This document shows, piece after piece, positions 10,181 to 19,988 of a stretch of DNA of 30,004 nt (position 1 is the first letter of the stretch; every line of letters starts with the position of its first letter). The position numbers were made by a program, and so were the translations under genes. Source of the DNA: Haemophilus sp. C1 (lineage in GTDB: Bacteria > Pseudomonadota > Gammaproteobacteria > Enterobacterales > Pasteurellaceae); assembly GCF_001276515.1 (NCBI RefSeq), contig NZ_LDVZ01000022.1:1-30004 (forward strand). The letters are read 5' to 3'. The notes beneath the pieces were generated by a model, which saw nothing but the letters and a program-made list of their open reading frames with translations, made no database searches and was not told the origin of the DNA.

Positions 10181-11557
10181 TTAGAAATTATCCAATACAG
10201 CTAGTGCATCGGAAAGTTTCTTCACCGTAAAAACTTGCATATTTTCAACCGTACTTTTCGGCTTATTGGCAAAAGGGACAATCGCGCGTTTAAAACCATG
10301 TTTTGCGGCTTCACTAATACGTTCTTGACCACTGGTTACCGGTCGAATTTCACCTGCTAACCCGACTTCACCAAAGACAACTAAATCTTGTGGCAATGGA
10401 CGATTACGGAAACTCGAAATTAATGCAAGTAATAATGCAAGATCCGCCCCTGTTTCTCCGACTTTTACACCGCCAACTACATTCACAAAAACATCTTGAT
10501 CCGACATTTGTAGTCCACCATGACGATGTAATACTGCAAGCAATAAAGCTAAACGATTTTGTTCTAACCCCACTGCCACACGGCGCGGATTTGCAAGCAT
10601 GGAATGATCCACCAACGCTTGAATTTCCACCAAAAGCGGACGCGTTCCTTCCCAAAGAACCATTACCGAGCTACCAGTCGTTTGCTCATCTCCACGGCTT
10701 AAGAAAATCGCCGATGGATTTTTCACCTCGCGTAGGCCTTGTTCGGTCATACCAAATACCCCTAGCTCATTCACTGCACCAAAACGGTTTTTATGGCTAC
10801 GTAACGTACGGAAACGGGAATCTGCCTCCCCTTCCAGTAATAACGAACAGTCAATGGCATGTTCCAATACTTTCGGACCAGCAAGGGTACCGTCTTTCGT
10901 GACATGTCCAACCATAATGATGGCAACTTGTCGGGTTTTCGCATAACGAGTCAGGAAAGAGGCGCATTCACGCACTTGTGCCACACTTCCTGGAGAGGAT
11001 TGAATATCCGAAAGATGCATAACCTGGATCGAATCCACCACAATAATTTGAGGTTTCAACTGATCCGCCAAATTACAAATTTGCTCAACTGAGGTTTCAG
11101 ATAACATATTTAATTTATCTGTCGGCAGATTTAAGCGATTAGCTCGCATAGCCACTTGTTGAAGCGACTCCTCCCCCGTTACATAAAGTGCAGTCATGTT
11201 TTTCGCTAAACCGCACATGACTTGTAATAACAATGTACTTTTCCCTGCACCAGGATGCCCACCAATTAAAATCGCACTGCCCGGTACGATCCCGCCACCA
11301 AGTACGCGATCTAATTCATTAAAGCCACTGGAAAAACGTGGTGTTTCTTGCAAACTAATTTCAGAAAGCGTTTGAATTTTTGCCTGAGTTTCCCCCGCGT
11401 AGCCACTAAAACGATCATTTTTTGATTTTGCCGTGGAAATTAACCGCACTTCCGTAATTGTATTCCACGCTTTACAAGCCGAGCATTGCCCTTGCCAACG
11501 AGAAAACTCCGCACCACAATCGTTACATACATAAGCTGTTTTCGGGGCTTTAGCCAT
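10181..11557 (-). CDS. radA: DNA repair protein RadA (Sms)
   Basis: 458 residues. An N-terminal C4 zinc finger (C11, C14, C25, C28) is followed by a RecA-like ATPase with Walker A GHPGAGKS at 100-107. The RadA-specific KNRFG motif is at 256-260, and a C-terminal Lon-protease-like domain is also present. It is a DnaB-type branch-migration helicase that helps process recombination intermediates and, in naturally competent bacteria, extends D-loops during transformation, which is relevant to a competent Haemophilus. The 125-base gap to the upstream CYTH gene contains CATAATGC/GCATTATG repeats but no clear terminator. Confidence 0.96.
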   Translation of the reverse strand: MAKAPKTAYVCNDCGAEFSRWQGQCSACKAWNTITEVRLISTAKSKNDRFSGYAGETQAKIQTLSEISLQETPRFSSGFNELDRVLGGGIVPGSAILIGGHPGAGKSTLLLQVMCGLAKNMTALYVTGEESLQQVAMRANRLNLPTDKLNMLSETSVEQICNLADQLKPQIIVVDSIQVMHLSDIQSSPGSVAQVRECASFLTRYAKTRQVAIIMVGHVTKDGTLAGPKVLEHAIDCSLLLEGEADSRFRTLRSHKNRFGAVNELGVFGMTEQGLREVKNPSAIFLSRGDEQTTGSSVMVLWEGTRPLLVEIQALVDHSMLANPRRVAVGLEQNRLALLLAVLHRHGGLQMSDQDVFVNVVGGVKVGETGADLALLLALISSFRNRPLPQDLVVFGEVGLAGEIRPVTSGQERISEAAKHGFKRAIVPFANKPKSTVENMQVFTVKKLSDALAVLDNF

Positions 11558-11682
11558 TTTTTATCCTTCTCATCCTTTAACCGAGCATTCATATATTTAC
11601 GGTTAAATATCGTTATATTATTCAGGGCAAGCTTACATAATGCCTAGAAGTATAGCTTACCCATTTGCACGGTTGATTCGCA

Positions 11683-12720
11683 TTATGCCGAGAATCTCAT
11701 TAATTTGATCATTCGCTCAAAATAAACTCGACTTTTCAAAAGTGCGGTCAATTTTTCAATAGTTTTTTCATTGTCTTTCGTTTCACTATGAAAACGAATC
11801 AAATCACGAATTTCAGCAAAGATTTTCTGATTGCTTTCTAACAAAGCTGGTAAGAGCGTTTCTTTTTGTTTCCCTGTTGCCACCGCTTCTAGGATTTTTC
11901 CATTTTCATCATAATAATGATAAAGATTAAAAAATGCCCCAACTCGCTCCACTGTTTTCATAAAATCTTGGCTAAAAAGTGCGGAAGAAAATGATAAGGT
12001 TTCTTCCAAAAGTTTCTGTTCCATTTTCAACACGGAATTAAATTTTGCACAAAAATCTTCCGCACTTTCTTCTCGTTCTTCTTTTAAGAAATCACGCCAT
12101 TTATTTAACCAATCTGTTAAAAATTGTTTTGAGCCCAGCAAATAACCACGCTTCGCTTTACTTGCACTACTAAAATAAATATCTCTTTCAAAAGGCAAAG
12201 TTTCCACAAAATCAAAAAGATCCTGCACATTGCCAGATTTCAATTCAAACTCAATTTCACAAATAGGTTGCTCAGATTCGCCTGCAATAATTTTGCCTTG
12301 ATCGAACGCCACTTCAATTTTGGATTGTTGAAATTCAACTAACCAAAAAGTGCGGTTAAAATCTGTGGAGAAAATAGGTTGTAGTGTAGAGCTAGGTAAT
12401 TGTTCAAAAGGATAAAGTTCTCTTAATTGGGCATTGGTTGGCGTTTCTTTTTCGGTTAATGATAAATTATATTCTGGGCGACTATGCAATCCACCAACAA
12501 CTTCGCCGTTAGTTTTAAGCGTTAATGTAAGTTCTTGATCTTCTTGACGAATACGTAATCCCATTTTTTGTTTCGCAAGAAAATGATCGGGATAATCATA
12601 ATAAGTATTACTCAAAAATAAATTTTGATGATCTAAAATTGTAAATTTTGCAAGATATTGTGGCAAACTGTCAGCAATCTTTTTAGATATAGCTAATTTC
12701 AATTCAATTTCATTATTCAT
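11683..12720 (-). CDS. CYTH domain protein, likely inorganic triphosphatase (YgiF-like)
   Basis: 345 residues. The N-terminal CYTH domain starts with the metal/triphosphate motif EIELK (E4, E6, K8) and continues with LGLRIRQ and LTLKTNG basic strands to about residue 200. The remaining part is helical and resembles a shortened CHAD domain. E. coli YgiF, a triphosphatase, is about 430 residues, so the C-terminal domain is reduced here. Good ribosome site GGAGGGG before the ATG. It is divergent from the phosphate-transport pair at 12854. In E. coli ygiF, ygiM and cca are close neighbours, and homologues of all three occur in this part of the window. Confidence 0.85.
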   Translation of the reverse strand: MNNEIELKLAISKKIADSLPQYLAKFTILDHQNLFLSNTYYDYPDHFLAKQKMGLRIRQEDQELTLTLKTNGEVVGGLHSRPEYNLSLTEKETPTNAQLRELYPFEQLPSSTLQPIFSTDFNRTFWLVEFQQSKIEVAFDQGKIIAGESEQPICEIEFELKSGNVQDLFDFVETLPFERDIYFSSASKAKRGYLLGSKQFLTDWLNKWRDFLKEEREESAEDFCAKFNSVLKMEQKLLEETLSFSSALFSQDFMKTVERVGAFFNLYHYYDENGKILEAVATGKQKETLLPALLESNQKIFAEIRDLIRFHSETKDNEKTIEKLTALLKSRVYFERMIKLMRFSA

Positions 12721-12853
12721 TTTACCCCTCCATATTATCTGTTCAAATATACAGACAAACTATCGCAAATCAAGATCTTTTTCGTGTAATTTATCAAGAA
12801 ATCAGGTAATATGCGCACGAATTTTTAACCCCTTAATTTGGAGTAAATCACCT

Positions 12854-13534
12854 ATGGCAATGAATAATATTCTCGGATTATTTGCCCATTCGCCTCTCAA
12901 ACCGTTACAAAAACACTCTGAAAAAGTGACCGAATGTAGCGATCTTTTAATTCCTTTTTTTCAAACGACTTTCTCAAAGGATTGGGAGCAAGCGGAAGAA
13001 AAACGCTTAGAGATTTCTCTACGCGAGCGTGAAGCAGACACATTGAAACGCGAAATCCGTTTGAAGTTGCCACGTGGTTTATTCTTACCTATCGATCGTA
13101 CTGATCTTTTAGAATTAGTCACTCAACAAGATAAACTTGCCAATTATGCTAAAGATATTGCAGGCCGTATGATTGGTCGTCAATTTGGTATTCCTGAAGA
13201 AATGCAGGAAGAATTCTTACATTACGTAAAACGTAGTTTAGATGCCATTCACCAAGCACATCGAGTAATCGAAGAAATGGATCAACTTTTGGAAACTGGT
13301 TTTAAAGGTCGTGAACTTAAATTAGTTAATGATATGATTCAAGAACTTGATTCGATTGAAGATGATACTGACCAAATGCAAATCAAATTGCGTAAAATGC
13401 TTTACACTATTGAGAGCCGTTATAACCCAATTGATGTGATGTTCTTATATAAAATTATTGAATGGGTTGGCGTTTTGGCTGACCAAGCACAACGTGTTGG
13501 CTCGCGTATAGAATTAATGCTCGCGCGTTCATAA
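12854..13534 (+). CDS. PhoU-like DUF47 family protein (TIGR00153)
   Basis: 226 residues, all-helical and rich in charged residues, with no signal peptide. It matches the DUF47/YkaA family, distant relatives of PhoU, which are usually encoded beside a low-affinity phosphate (Pit) transporter. Here pit follows after 24 bases with its own ribosome site (TAGGAAA), so the two form an operon. A role in regulating or accompanying phosphate uptake is inferred from that pairing; no catalytic residues are evident. Confidence 0.88.
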   Translation: MAMNNILGLFAHSPLKPLQKHSEKVTECSDLLIPFFQTTFSKDWEQAEEKRLEISLREREADTLKREIRLKLPRGLFLPIDRTDLLELVTQQDKLANYAKDIAGRMIGRQFGIPEEMQEEFLHYVKRSLDAIHQAHRVIEEMDQLLETGFKGRELKLVNDMIQELDSIEDDTDQMQIKLRKMLYTIESRYNPIDVMFLYKIIEWVGVLADQAQRVGSRIELMLARS

Positions 13535-13558
13535 TCAACAAAACATAGGAAATAAACT

Positions 13559-14821
13559 ATGGAAATTATTAGTCAATATGGTTCTTGGTTGGTGTGGATC
13601 ACAGCAGCCTTTGGCTTTTTTATGGCGTTCGGAATTGGAGCGAATGATGTATCAAACTCAATGGGAACATCCGTAGGATCTGGTACCGTAACCGCCAAAC
13701 AAGCAATTATTATTGCGTTAATTTTTGAATCAGCTGGTGCCTATCTAGCTGGTGGTGAAGTAACAGAAACCATTAAAAGTGGTGTAATCGATCCAATGCA
13801 ATTTGTCGATACACCAGATATTTTAGCTCTAGGTATGCTTTCAACCTTATTTGCATCGGGTGCTTGGTTATTTATTGCAACCAAAATGGGATGGCCAGTT
13901 TCAGGGACTCATACGATCATCGGTGCAATTATTGGATTTGCCTGTATTACGATTGGTCCTGGCGCAGTAGATTGGTCAAATATTGGTAGCATTGTTGGTA
14001 GCTGGTTTATCACGCCTGTCATTGCAGGAATTTTGGCTTATGCAATCTTTGCAAGTACGCAAAAACTTATTTTTGATACCGAACAGCCATTAAAAAATGC
14101 ACAAAAATATGGTCCTTATTATATGGCTATTACCGTATTTGTGCTTTGTATCGTAACAATGACAAAAGGTTTAAAACACGTTGGTTTAAATCTTTCAGGT
14201 AAAGAAACGCTACTTATTTCACTTGTTATCAGCCTTATTGGCATGCTATTTTTCCACTTCTATTTTAAAAGCAAAACCTTCACTCAATCAGCAAACAAAG
14301 GCACTTTTGGTGCAGTAGAAAAAGTCTTCAGCATTTTAATGTTATTAACCGCTTGTGCGATGGCTTTCGCTCATGGTTCAAATGATGTAGCCAATGCTAT
14401 TGGCCCTCTTTCTGCAGTGGTCTCTATTGTAAATGAAGGCGGTAAAATTGTTTCAGGTGGAGCCTTAACTTGGTGGATTTTACCATTAGGTGCATTAGGT
14501 ATTGCTGTGGGCTTAATTACTATGGGACAAAAAGTAATGGCGACTGTTGGATCTGGGATTACTGATTTAACGCCAAGCCGTGGCTTTGCCGCTCAATTTG
14601 CCACCGCGATGACGGTTGTAGTTGCATCAGGTACAGGCTTACCGATCTCAACAACACAAACACTTGTTGGAGCTATTTTAGGTATCGGTTTTGCTCGTGG
14701 TATCGCAGCACTGAATTTAACGGTTATCCGAAATATCATTAGTTCTTGGATTGTCACATTACCAGCAGGTGCATTTTTCGCCATCATTATTTTCTATGTG
14801 CTAAGAACTATCTTTAATTAA
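13559..14821 (+). CDS. pit: Inorganic phosphate transporter, PiT family
   Basis: 420 residues, about ten transmembrane helices. The PHO4/PiT inverted-repeat signature occurs twice: GANDVSNSMGTSVGSGTVTA near the N-terminus and GSNDVANAIGPLSAVV in the second half. The matching GWPVSGTHTIIGAIIG and GLPISTTQTLVGAILG segments are also present. It couples phosphate (often metal-phosphate) uptake to a cation gradient across the inner membrane. Co-directional and adjacent to the DUF47 gene. An uptake-signal terminator follows directly. Confidence 0.94.
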   Translation: MEIISQYGSWLVWITAAFGFFMAFGIGANDVSNSMGTSVGSGTVTAKQAIIIALIFESAGAYLAGGEVTETIKSGVIDPMQFVDTPDILALGMLSTLFASGAWLFIATKMGWPVSGTHTIIGAIIGFACITIGPGAVDWSNIGSIVGSWFITPVIAGILAYAIFASTQKLIFDTEQPLKNAQKYGPYYMAITVFVLCIVTMTKGLKHVGLNLSGKETLLISLVISLIGMLFFHFYFKSKTFTQSANKGTFGAVEKVFSILMLLTACAMAFAHGSNDVANAIGPLSAVVSIVNEGGKIVSGGALTWWILPLGALGIAVGLITMGQKVMATVGSGITDLTPSRGFAAQFATAMTVVVASGTGLPISTTQTLVGAILGIGFARGIAALNLTVIRNIISSWIVTLPAGAFFAIIIFYVLRTIFN

Positions 14822-14833
14822 TTGATCTCAATA

Positions 14834-14863
14834 AAAAGTGCGGTTAATTTTAACCGCACTTTT
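14834..14863. terminator. Terminator after pit, inverted uptake signals
   Basis: AAAAGTGCGGTTAA (14834-14847) and TTAACCGCACTTTT (14850-14863) are perfect complements with a 2-base gap. Each arm contains an exact uptake signal, and the structure ends in TTTTG. It closes the phosphate operon just before the SH3 gene. Confidence 0.88.
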
Positions 14864-14886
14864 GTTGTGATGTTTAAGGGGAAAAA

Positions 14887-15498
14887 ATGAAAAAGATCTA
14901 TAAAGCCTTAATCTCATCTTTACTTTTAAGCACATCAATAAATGTTGCTTATGCGGAAACCCAATATGTTACTGAACATTTAAGTACTTTCTTACGCCGT
15001 GGTGCTGGTGAACAATTTAAAATTGCAGGTTCAATTCAAGCGGGCGAAGCGGTAAATGTATTAGAACGTCAAGGCAAATACACGCTAATTCGCGACAATA
15101 AAAATCGTGAAGCTTGGATTTTAAATTCAGACTTAAGCAGCACACCAAGTAGTAAAGAAGAAAATCCAAAATTAAAAGCTCAAGTTCAAGAATTAACTTT
15201 AAAACTTAGTCGTTTAGATGGCGATTGGCAACAACGTACCCTAGAAATGCAACGTCGAACCAAACAAGCTGAGCAACAAAGTGCGGATCTTTTAGAACAA
15301 AATTCTCAACTGAAACGTGAACTTGAAATGACTAAAAATAAAAATCGTGATTTAGAAGCGATGCTTGATGCAGGTAAACGAGAAATTGCGATCCAATGGT
15401 TTATTTATGGCGGTTCAGTATTGGGCGTAGGCTTACTCTTCGGCTTGCTTATTCCTTATGTTTTACCAAAACGTCGCCGTCGTGATGGTTGGGCATAA
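14887..15498 (+). CDS. SH3 and membrane-anchor protein (YgiM-like, TIGR04211)
   Basis: 203 residues. Signal peptide at 1-23 (cleavage near AYA), then a bacterial SH3 domain (about 25-90: YVTEHLSTFLRRGAGEQF ... AWILNSDL). A coiled coil (about 95-160) and one transmembrane helix (about 168-190) follow, ending in a basic tail KRRRRDGWA. The layout predicts a periplasmic SH3 domain tethered to the inner membrane. Function is unknown; SH3b domains often bind peptidoglycan. It lies 6 bases before cca, as ygiM and cca are neighbours in E. coli. Ribosome site AAGGGG. Confidence 0.85.
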   Translation: MKKIYKALISSLLLSTSINVAYAETQYVTEHLSTFLRRGAGEQFKIAGSIQAGEAVNVLERQGKYTLIRDNKNREAWILNSDLSSTPSSKEENPKLKAQVQELTLKLSRLDGDWQQRTLEMQRRTKQAEQQSADLLEQNSQLKRELEMTKNKNRDLEAMLDAGKREIAIQWFIYGGSVLGVGLLFGLLIPYVLPKRRRRDGWA

Positions 15499-15504
15499 TC
15501 ACGA

Positions 15505-16761
15505 ATGAAAGTTTATTTGGTTGGTGGGGCTGTTCGCGATCAATTATTAGGTTTACCGGTAAAAGATCGTGATTGGATTGTGGTAGGCGCAGACCCCGCT
15601 ACGCTACTCTCTCTCGGTTATCAACAAGTAGGCAAAGATTTTCCGGTTTTTCTCAATCCTAAAACAAAAGAAGAATATGCGCTTGCCCGAACAGAACGTA
15701 AATCTAGCGCAGGTTATACTGGCTTTATTTGTGATTTCTCCCCAACAATTACATTAGAACAAGATTTAATTCGACGAGATCTCACTATTAACGCGATGGC
15801 TCAAAGCGAAGACGGTGAAATTATCGATCCTTATGGCGGAAAACAAGATTTAGAAAATCGAATTTTGCGCCATATTTCTCCCGCTTTTTCAGAAGACCCT
15901 TTACGAGTATTACGCGTGGCACGCTTTGCTGCCCGTTATCATTCTCTCGGTTTCAAAATTGCATCGGAAACGCTATCCCTAATGGCAGAACTTGCCCAAT
16001 CGGGAGAATTACAACATCTCACTGCGGAACGCGTTTGGCTAGAAACAGAAAAAGCCTTAAACGAAAAAAATCCTGAAATTTATTTTGAAACCTTACATAA
16101 AACAGGTGCATTAAGCGTTTTATTTCCTGAAATCGATGCCCTTTATGGTGTGCCAAATCCAGTAAAACATCATCCCGAAGTGGATAGTTTTATTCATACC
16201 ATGTTGGTATTAAAACAAGCGGTTAATTTGACTGAAAATAACCCAATCCTAAATAAAAGTGTGGTCCGTTTTGTCGCAATTTGTCATGATCTTGGTAAGG
16301 CTCTTACGCCTCAAAATATTCTTCCTCATCATTATGGTCATGAACAAGCTGGCATAAAACCGACTAGAACATTATGCAAACGCTTGAAAGTCCCAAGTTA
16401 TTTTCAAGAACTTGCAGAACTGACTTGTGAATTTCACACGCATATTCACAAAGCCTTTGAGCTTCGAGCTGAAACCGTCATAACGCTGTTTAATCGTTTT
16501 GATGTGTGGAGAAAACCTCAACGCTTTCAAGAATTTCTACAAGTATGTCTAGCTGATACTCGAGGTAGAACAGGTTTTGAAAATAAAGACTATCCACAAA
16601 TAAATTACATCAATCAATTATTACAAGCGGCAAATGAAGTAGATGTACAGCAAGTTATTACAGATGGATTTGAGAAACAAGAAATCAGAAATGAATTGAC
16701 GAAACGAAGAATCTTAGCGGTTAAACAAACAAAAACGAATTACCAAAAAATTAACAAATAA
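15505..16761 (+). CDS. cca: CCA-adding tRNA nucleotidyltransferase
   Basis: 418 residues, the multifunctional gamma-proteobacterial type. The nucleotidyltransferase domain has GGAVRD at 7-12 and the metal-binding DRD at 21-23. The [10 protein letters not shown] block and [11 protein letters not shown] region follow. The C-terminal HD phosphohydrolase domain has [11 protein letters not shown] and CHDLGKAL. It builds and repairs the 3' CCA end of tRNAs; the HD domain has phosphatase and phosphodiesterase activities in E. coli. The ribosome site is weak and the gene begins 6 bases after the SH3 gene, so it is probably expressed with it. Confidence 0.96.
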   Translation: MKVYLVGGAVRDQLLGLPVKDRDWIVVGADPATLLSLGYQQVGKDFPVFLNPKTKEEYALARTERKSSAGYTGFICDFSPTITLEQDLIRRDLTINAMAQSEDGEIIDPYGGKQDLENRILRHISPAFSEDPLRVLRVARFAARYHSLGFKIASETLSLMAELAQSGELQHLTAERVWLETEKALNEKNPEIYFETLHKTGALSVLFPEIDALYGVPNPVKHHPEVDSFIHTMLVLKQAVNLTENNPILNKSVVRFVAICHDLGKALTPQNILPHHYGHEQAGIKPTRTLCKRLKVPSYFQELAELTCEFHTHIHKAFELRAETVITLFNRFDVWRKPQRFQEFLQVCLADTRGRTGFENKDYPQINYINQLLQAANEVDVQQVITDGFEKQEIRNELTKRRILAVKQTKTNYQKINK

Positions 16762-16816
16762 AAGTAACTTTACTCAATTAAACTAAATCCTTAAAATACA
16801 CGAGCTTATTAACTTG

Positions 16817-17446
16817 ATGAATAATATGAAAACGTTTAAATTTCTCACCGCACTTTTTGTAACCAGCATACTTACAGCCTGTACAATGGATGCTGAACGT
16901 CCAGTTAACGTGCAATACATTGATAAAACTGACGCTACATGGCAACAACATCTACAAAAGATTCAAAAAATTCAATCCTATCAAGCCAAAGGACAAATTG
17001 GTTATATCAGCCCTAAAGAGCGTTTTTCTAGTCGCTTTGAATGGCAATACAAAAATCCAAAATCTTATACGCTTAAACTCTATTCTTTAATCAGTAAATC
17101 TACTCTGTTGATTCAAATGCATCAAAGTGGGATGACAATTTCCGATAACAACGGCAATCAACAATCTGCAGCCGATGCCAAACTATTATTACAAGAGATT
17201 ATTGGAATGGATGTGCCATTAGAACATTTAGCTTATTGGTTAAAAGGTCAACCGGCAATGAACGCGGATTATCAAGTCGGCACCAACCATTTACTTGGCG
17301 CATTTACTTATCATGTGGATGGCTCTCAATGGACAGCAGATTATCTCACTTATCATTCAAATAATTCGATGCCTGAAAACATTCTGCTAAAAAATGACAG
17401 CACGAAACAAACTCTAAAAATTCGCGTGGATGAGTGGATTTACTAA
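16817..17446 (+). CDS. lolB: Outer-membrane lipoprotein receptor LolB
   Basis: About 209 residues from the ATG at 16817; an in-frame TTG at 16814 and an ATG at 16826 are alternatives. The lipobox LTAC gives a lipidated cysteine at residue 22. The mature part has the LolA/LolB fold with [23 protein letters not shown] and the hydrophobic loop region expected of LolB. It accepts lipoproteins from LolA and inserts them into the outer membrane. Its stop overlaps the ispE start by one base. The lolB-ispE-prs order is the conserved gamma-proteobacterial one. Confidence 0.93.
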   Translation: MNNMKTFKFLTALFVTSILTACTMDAERPVNVQYIDKTDATWQQHLQKIQKIQSYQAKGQIGYISPKERFSSRFEWQYKNPKSYTLKLYSLISKSTLLIQMHQSGMTISDNNGNQQSAADAKLLLQEIIGMDVPLEHLAYWLKGQPAMNADYQVGTNHLLGAFTYHVDGSQWTADYLTYHSNNSMPENILLKNDSTKQTLKIRVDEWIY

Positions 17447-18399
17447 TGAATACATTAATGAAATCACATCAATTTTCTACCGCACTTTGTCAAAATACAA
17501 CACAATCAAATGGGAAGCCATTGCGCTTCCCTAGCCCAGCCAAACTGAATTTATTTCTTTATATCAACGGAAAATTGCCGAACGGCTATCATGAATTACA
17601 AACACTTTTCCAATTTTTAGATTTCGGCGATTGGTTAGAAATGAGTATTCGTGAAGAAGACAATCAAATTGTTTTAACGCCAGAAATTCCGAATCTAAAA
17701 ACGGAAGATAATCTGATTTATCGAGCTGCAAAACTTTTACAAGAAAAAGTCAATATTCAATTGGGTGCAAATATTCATTTAGACAAAATTCTTCCAATGG
17801 GAGGGGGTGTCGGTGGTGGTTCATCCAATGCAGCAACCGCATTAGTCGCGTTAAATTATTTATGGCAAGCCAATTTATCCATTGATGAACTGGCAAAATT
17901 AGGATTAGCACTAGGCGCGGATGTGCCAATATTTGTACATGGACACGCTGCTTTTGCTGAAGGTGTCGGGGAAAAAATCACTTATTGTGAACCTGCCGAA
18001 AAATGGTTTGTTGTATTAAAACCCGATGATTCAATATCGACGGCTGTGATATTTCAAGATCCAAATTTACCACGTAATACACCGAAAAAATCTCTAGAAC
18101 AACTTTTGAGTGAACCTTATGTAAACGATTGCGAAAAAGTTGTGATAAATCATTATTCAAACGTTGAAAAAGCGTTAAACTGGTTGCTACAATATGCGCC
18201 GGCAAGATTAACAGGAACGGGAGCATGTGTTTTTGCTGAATTTGATCATGAGGCAGAGGCACAAGCGGTATTTAGACAAAAACCAAAAGAATTTTTTGGT
18301 TTCGTCGCTAAAGGACTCAATGTTTCTCCCTTGCACACAATGTTGAAGCAGCTATCATCAACTTATACTCATCGACAATCTAAACCTGAGGTTTTATAA
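17446..18399 (+). CDS. ispE: 4-diphosphocytidyl-2-C-methyl-D-erythritol kinase
   Basis: 317 residues from the ATG that overlaps the lolB stop (TAATG). An upstream GTG in lolB is possible but unlikely. A GHMP kinase that phosphorylates CDP-ME in the MEP isoprenoid pathway. Visible motifs are the substrate segment [12 protein letters not shown], the ATP-binding glycine loop [17 protein letters not shown], and [10 protein letters not shown]. The ~25 residues before PSPAKLNL form an N-terminal extension compared with E. coli IspE; translation may begin later than marked. Followed by prs after one base. Confidence 0.94.
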   Translation: MNTLMKSHQFSTALCQNTTQSNGKPLRFPSPAKLNLFLYINGKLPNGYHELQTLFQFLDFGDWLEMSIREEDNQIVLTPEIPNLKTEDNLIYRAAKLLQEKVNIQLGANIHLDKILPMGGGVGGGSSNAATALVALNYLWQANLSIDELAKLGLALGADVPIFVHGHAAFAEGVGEKITYCEPAEKWFVVLKPDDSISTAVIFQDPNLPRNTPKKSLEQLLSEPYVNDCEKVVINHYSNVEKALNWLLQYAPARLTGTGACVFAEFDHEAEAQAVFRQKPKEFFGFVAKGLNVSPLHTMLKQLSSTYTHRQSKPEVL

Positions 18400-18400
18400 A

Positions 18401-19348
18401 ATGCCTGACATTAAACTCTTCGCGGGTAATGCAACACCTGAACTTGCAAAACGTATTTCTGAACGTTTATATATTTCACTAGGCGATGCGACGGTCGCAC
18501 GTTTCAGTGATGGTGAAATCCAAGTTCAAATCAATGAAAATGTGCGTGGTGCGGATGTATTTATCATCCAATCAACTTGTGCACCAACCAATGATAACTT
18601 GATGGAATTGATTGTGATGGTAGATGCATTACGTCGAGCATCTGCCGGTCGTATTACTGCCGTGATTCCTTATTTCGGCTATGCTCGCCAAGATCGTCGT
18701 GTTCGTTCAGCACGTGTGCCAATTACCGCTAAAGTTGTGGCAGATTTACTTTCAACTGTTGGTATTGACCGCGTATTAACTTGCGACCTACACGCAGAAC
18801 AAATCCAAGGTTTCTTTGATGTTCCAGTGGACAACGTATTTGGTTCACCAGTTTTAATTCACGATATTTTGAAAAAATCTGATCTTGAAAATCCAATTGT
18901 TGTTTCTCCAGATATTGGCGGTGTTGTACGTGCTCGCGCTGTCGCTAAATTATTAAACGATACGGATATGGCTATTATTGACAAACGTCGCCCTCGTGCA
19001 AACGTAGCACAAGTAATGCATATTATCGGAGATGTTGCAGATCGTGATTGTATTTTGGTAGATGATATGATTGATACTGGCGGTACGCTTTGTAAAGCGG
19101 CAGAAGCATTAAAAGAACGCGGTGCAAAACGTGTATTTGCTTATGCAACTCACGCCGTTTTTTCTGGTGCAGCAGCCAAAAACTTATCCAGCGATGCCAT
19201 TGATGAGATTGTTGTGACTGACACCATTCCACTATCAGAAGAAATGAAAGCGATCGGTAAAGTTCGCGTGCTTACGCTTTCTTCCATGCTAGCAGAAGCC
19301 ATCCGTCGTATTAGCAACGAAGAATCTATTTCTGCGATGTTTAACTAA
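18401..19348 (+). CDS. prs: Ribose-phosphate pyrophosphokinase (PRPP synthase)
   Basis: 315 residues, class I length. Makes PRPP from ribose-5-phosphate and ATP for nucleotide, histidine and tryptophan synthesis. The flexible-loop/ATP segment [18 protein letters not shown] and the PRPP-binding loop [10 protein letters not shown] are intact, and the C-terminus SISAMFN is normal. The last 26 codons and stop are repeated with only silent changes at 23625-23705. Its own terminator beyond the stop is broken (see 19349-19380). Confidence 0.97.
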   Translation: MPDIKLFAGNATPELAKRISERLYISLGDATVARFSDGEIQVQINENVRGADVFIIQSTCAPTNDNLMELIVMVDALRRASAGRITAVIPYFGYARQDRRVRSARVPITAKVVADLLSTVGIDRVLTCDLHAEQIQGFFDVPVDNVFGSPVLIHDILKKSDLENPIVVSPDIGGVVRARAVAKLLNDTDMAIIDKRRPRANVAQVMHIIGDVADRDCILVDDMIDTGGTLCKAAEALKERGAKRVFAYATHAVFSGAAAKNLSSDAIDEIVVTDTIPLSEEMKAIGKVRVLTLSSMLAEAIRRISNEESISAMFN

Positions 19349-19375
19349 ATTAAAATTTCAATAAAAAATACCGCA
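19268..19375. repeat. 108-base direct repeat, left copy (prs 3' end)
   Basis: Runs from codon V289 of prs to ATACCGCA beyond the stop. Aligned without gaps to 23625-23732, 98 of 108 positions match. All eight differences in coding sequence are synonymous (for example GTGCTTACG against GTATTAACA) and two lie in the non-coding tail. After ACCGCA the left copy diverges and the terminator hairpin is lost. The pair bounds the accessory region. Confidence 0.93.
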
Positions 19376-19422
19376 TTTTGAAGTTTCCCATAAAGTTGAG
19401 CTATTCATAAATTACTTAAATA

Positions 19423-19449
19423 TTGAGCTCTGTATAATACAGAGCTCAA
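19423..19449. terminator. Strong hairpin downstream of prs
   Basis: TTGAGCTCTGTA (19423-19434) and TACAGAGCTCAA (19438-19449) form a perfect 12-bp stem with a 3-base loop, followed by ATTCTTT. It may act as a replacement terminator for prs, whose uptake-signal terminator is truncated, although the T-run is imperfect. Other roles are possible. Confidence 0.5.
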
Positions 19450-19643
19450 ATTCTTTAAACTTGTTTTTATCTGCTTCTAGTTATACATAATGCCTTCTTT
19501 AATTTAGAGATAATTAAAAATCAATGACTGTATTTTTCCCAGAAAACTTTCAATAGCTGAACTATCATAACAATTTCCCTGATGACTCATACTTTGGATA
19601 AACCATGTACACTCCAGCCAGTATAAACATCCTTGATCTTGGA

Positions 19644-19928
19644 TTATGTCTGATGATTATATGGGAAACGTTTAGTTTCAATCACGATCATTAATTTAGG
19701 TTGTACAAAATCAATAAAGCGAACAATTGCAGCAGGCAGATCGTAAGACAGATAAAAGCGCGATACGCTCTCGCCAAATACCCCTTTTACACCTGCCGAA
19801 CCTGTTGGCGTCACAGTAGTACCTTTGATGTTAGCTTTAAAATTGGAATAAACTCCATAACATTCGCATAAACGTTTTCGATAATTGGGCGTTATTCTAG
19901 AATAAAATCGAAGAGGACAAAGAAAAGC
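19644..19928 (-). pseudogene. Remnant of a Kdo transferase gene (kdtA/waaA)
   Basis: Read leftward, one frame gives RITPNYRKRLCECYGVYSN, then directly TVTPTGSAGVKGVFGESV, RFYLSYDLPAAIVRFIDFV, QPKLMIVIETKRFPYN, then a stop. These match in order the N-terminal half of KdtA: the segment (A)YRKRLAERYG, the T-x-TPTGS segment, YLPYDLP, and V-P-K---IETELWPN. About 40-50 residues between the first two blocks, the N-terminal anchor start and the whole C-terminal domain are missing. The conserved ETELWPN has decayed to ETKRFPYN. There is no start codon in frame. An intact Kdo transferase must exist elsewhere because it is essential for LPS in this group. Confidence 0.78.
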
Positions 19929-19988
19929 CTAGGGAGAAGAAAAAGGAAAAGAAAAGGCCAAGCTCGCCAGAACTTAGCCCTTAATTTT

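Noticed and set aside
10404..10902. Long open frames overlapping radA in other frames
   Set aside because: They lie wholly within the highly conserved radA coding sequence and match no known family.
18260..18272. ACAAGCGGT inside ispE as a sign of foreign origin
   Set aside because: A single 9-base match inside coding sequence in otherwise backbone DNA; easily chance (CAA-GCG-GTA codons).
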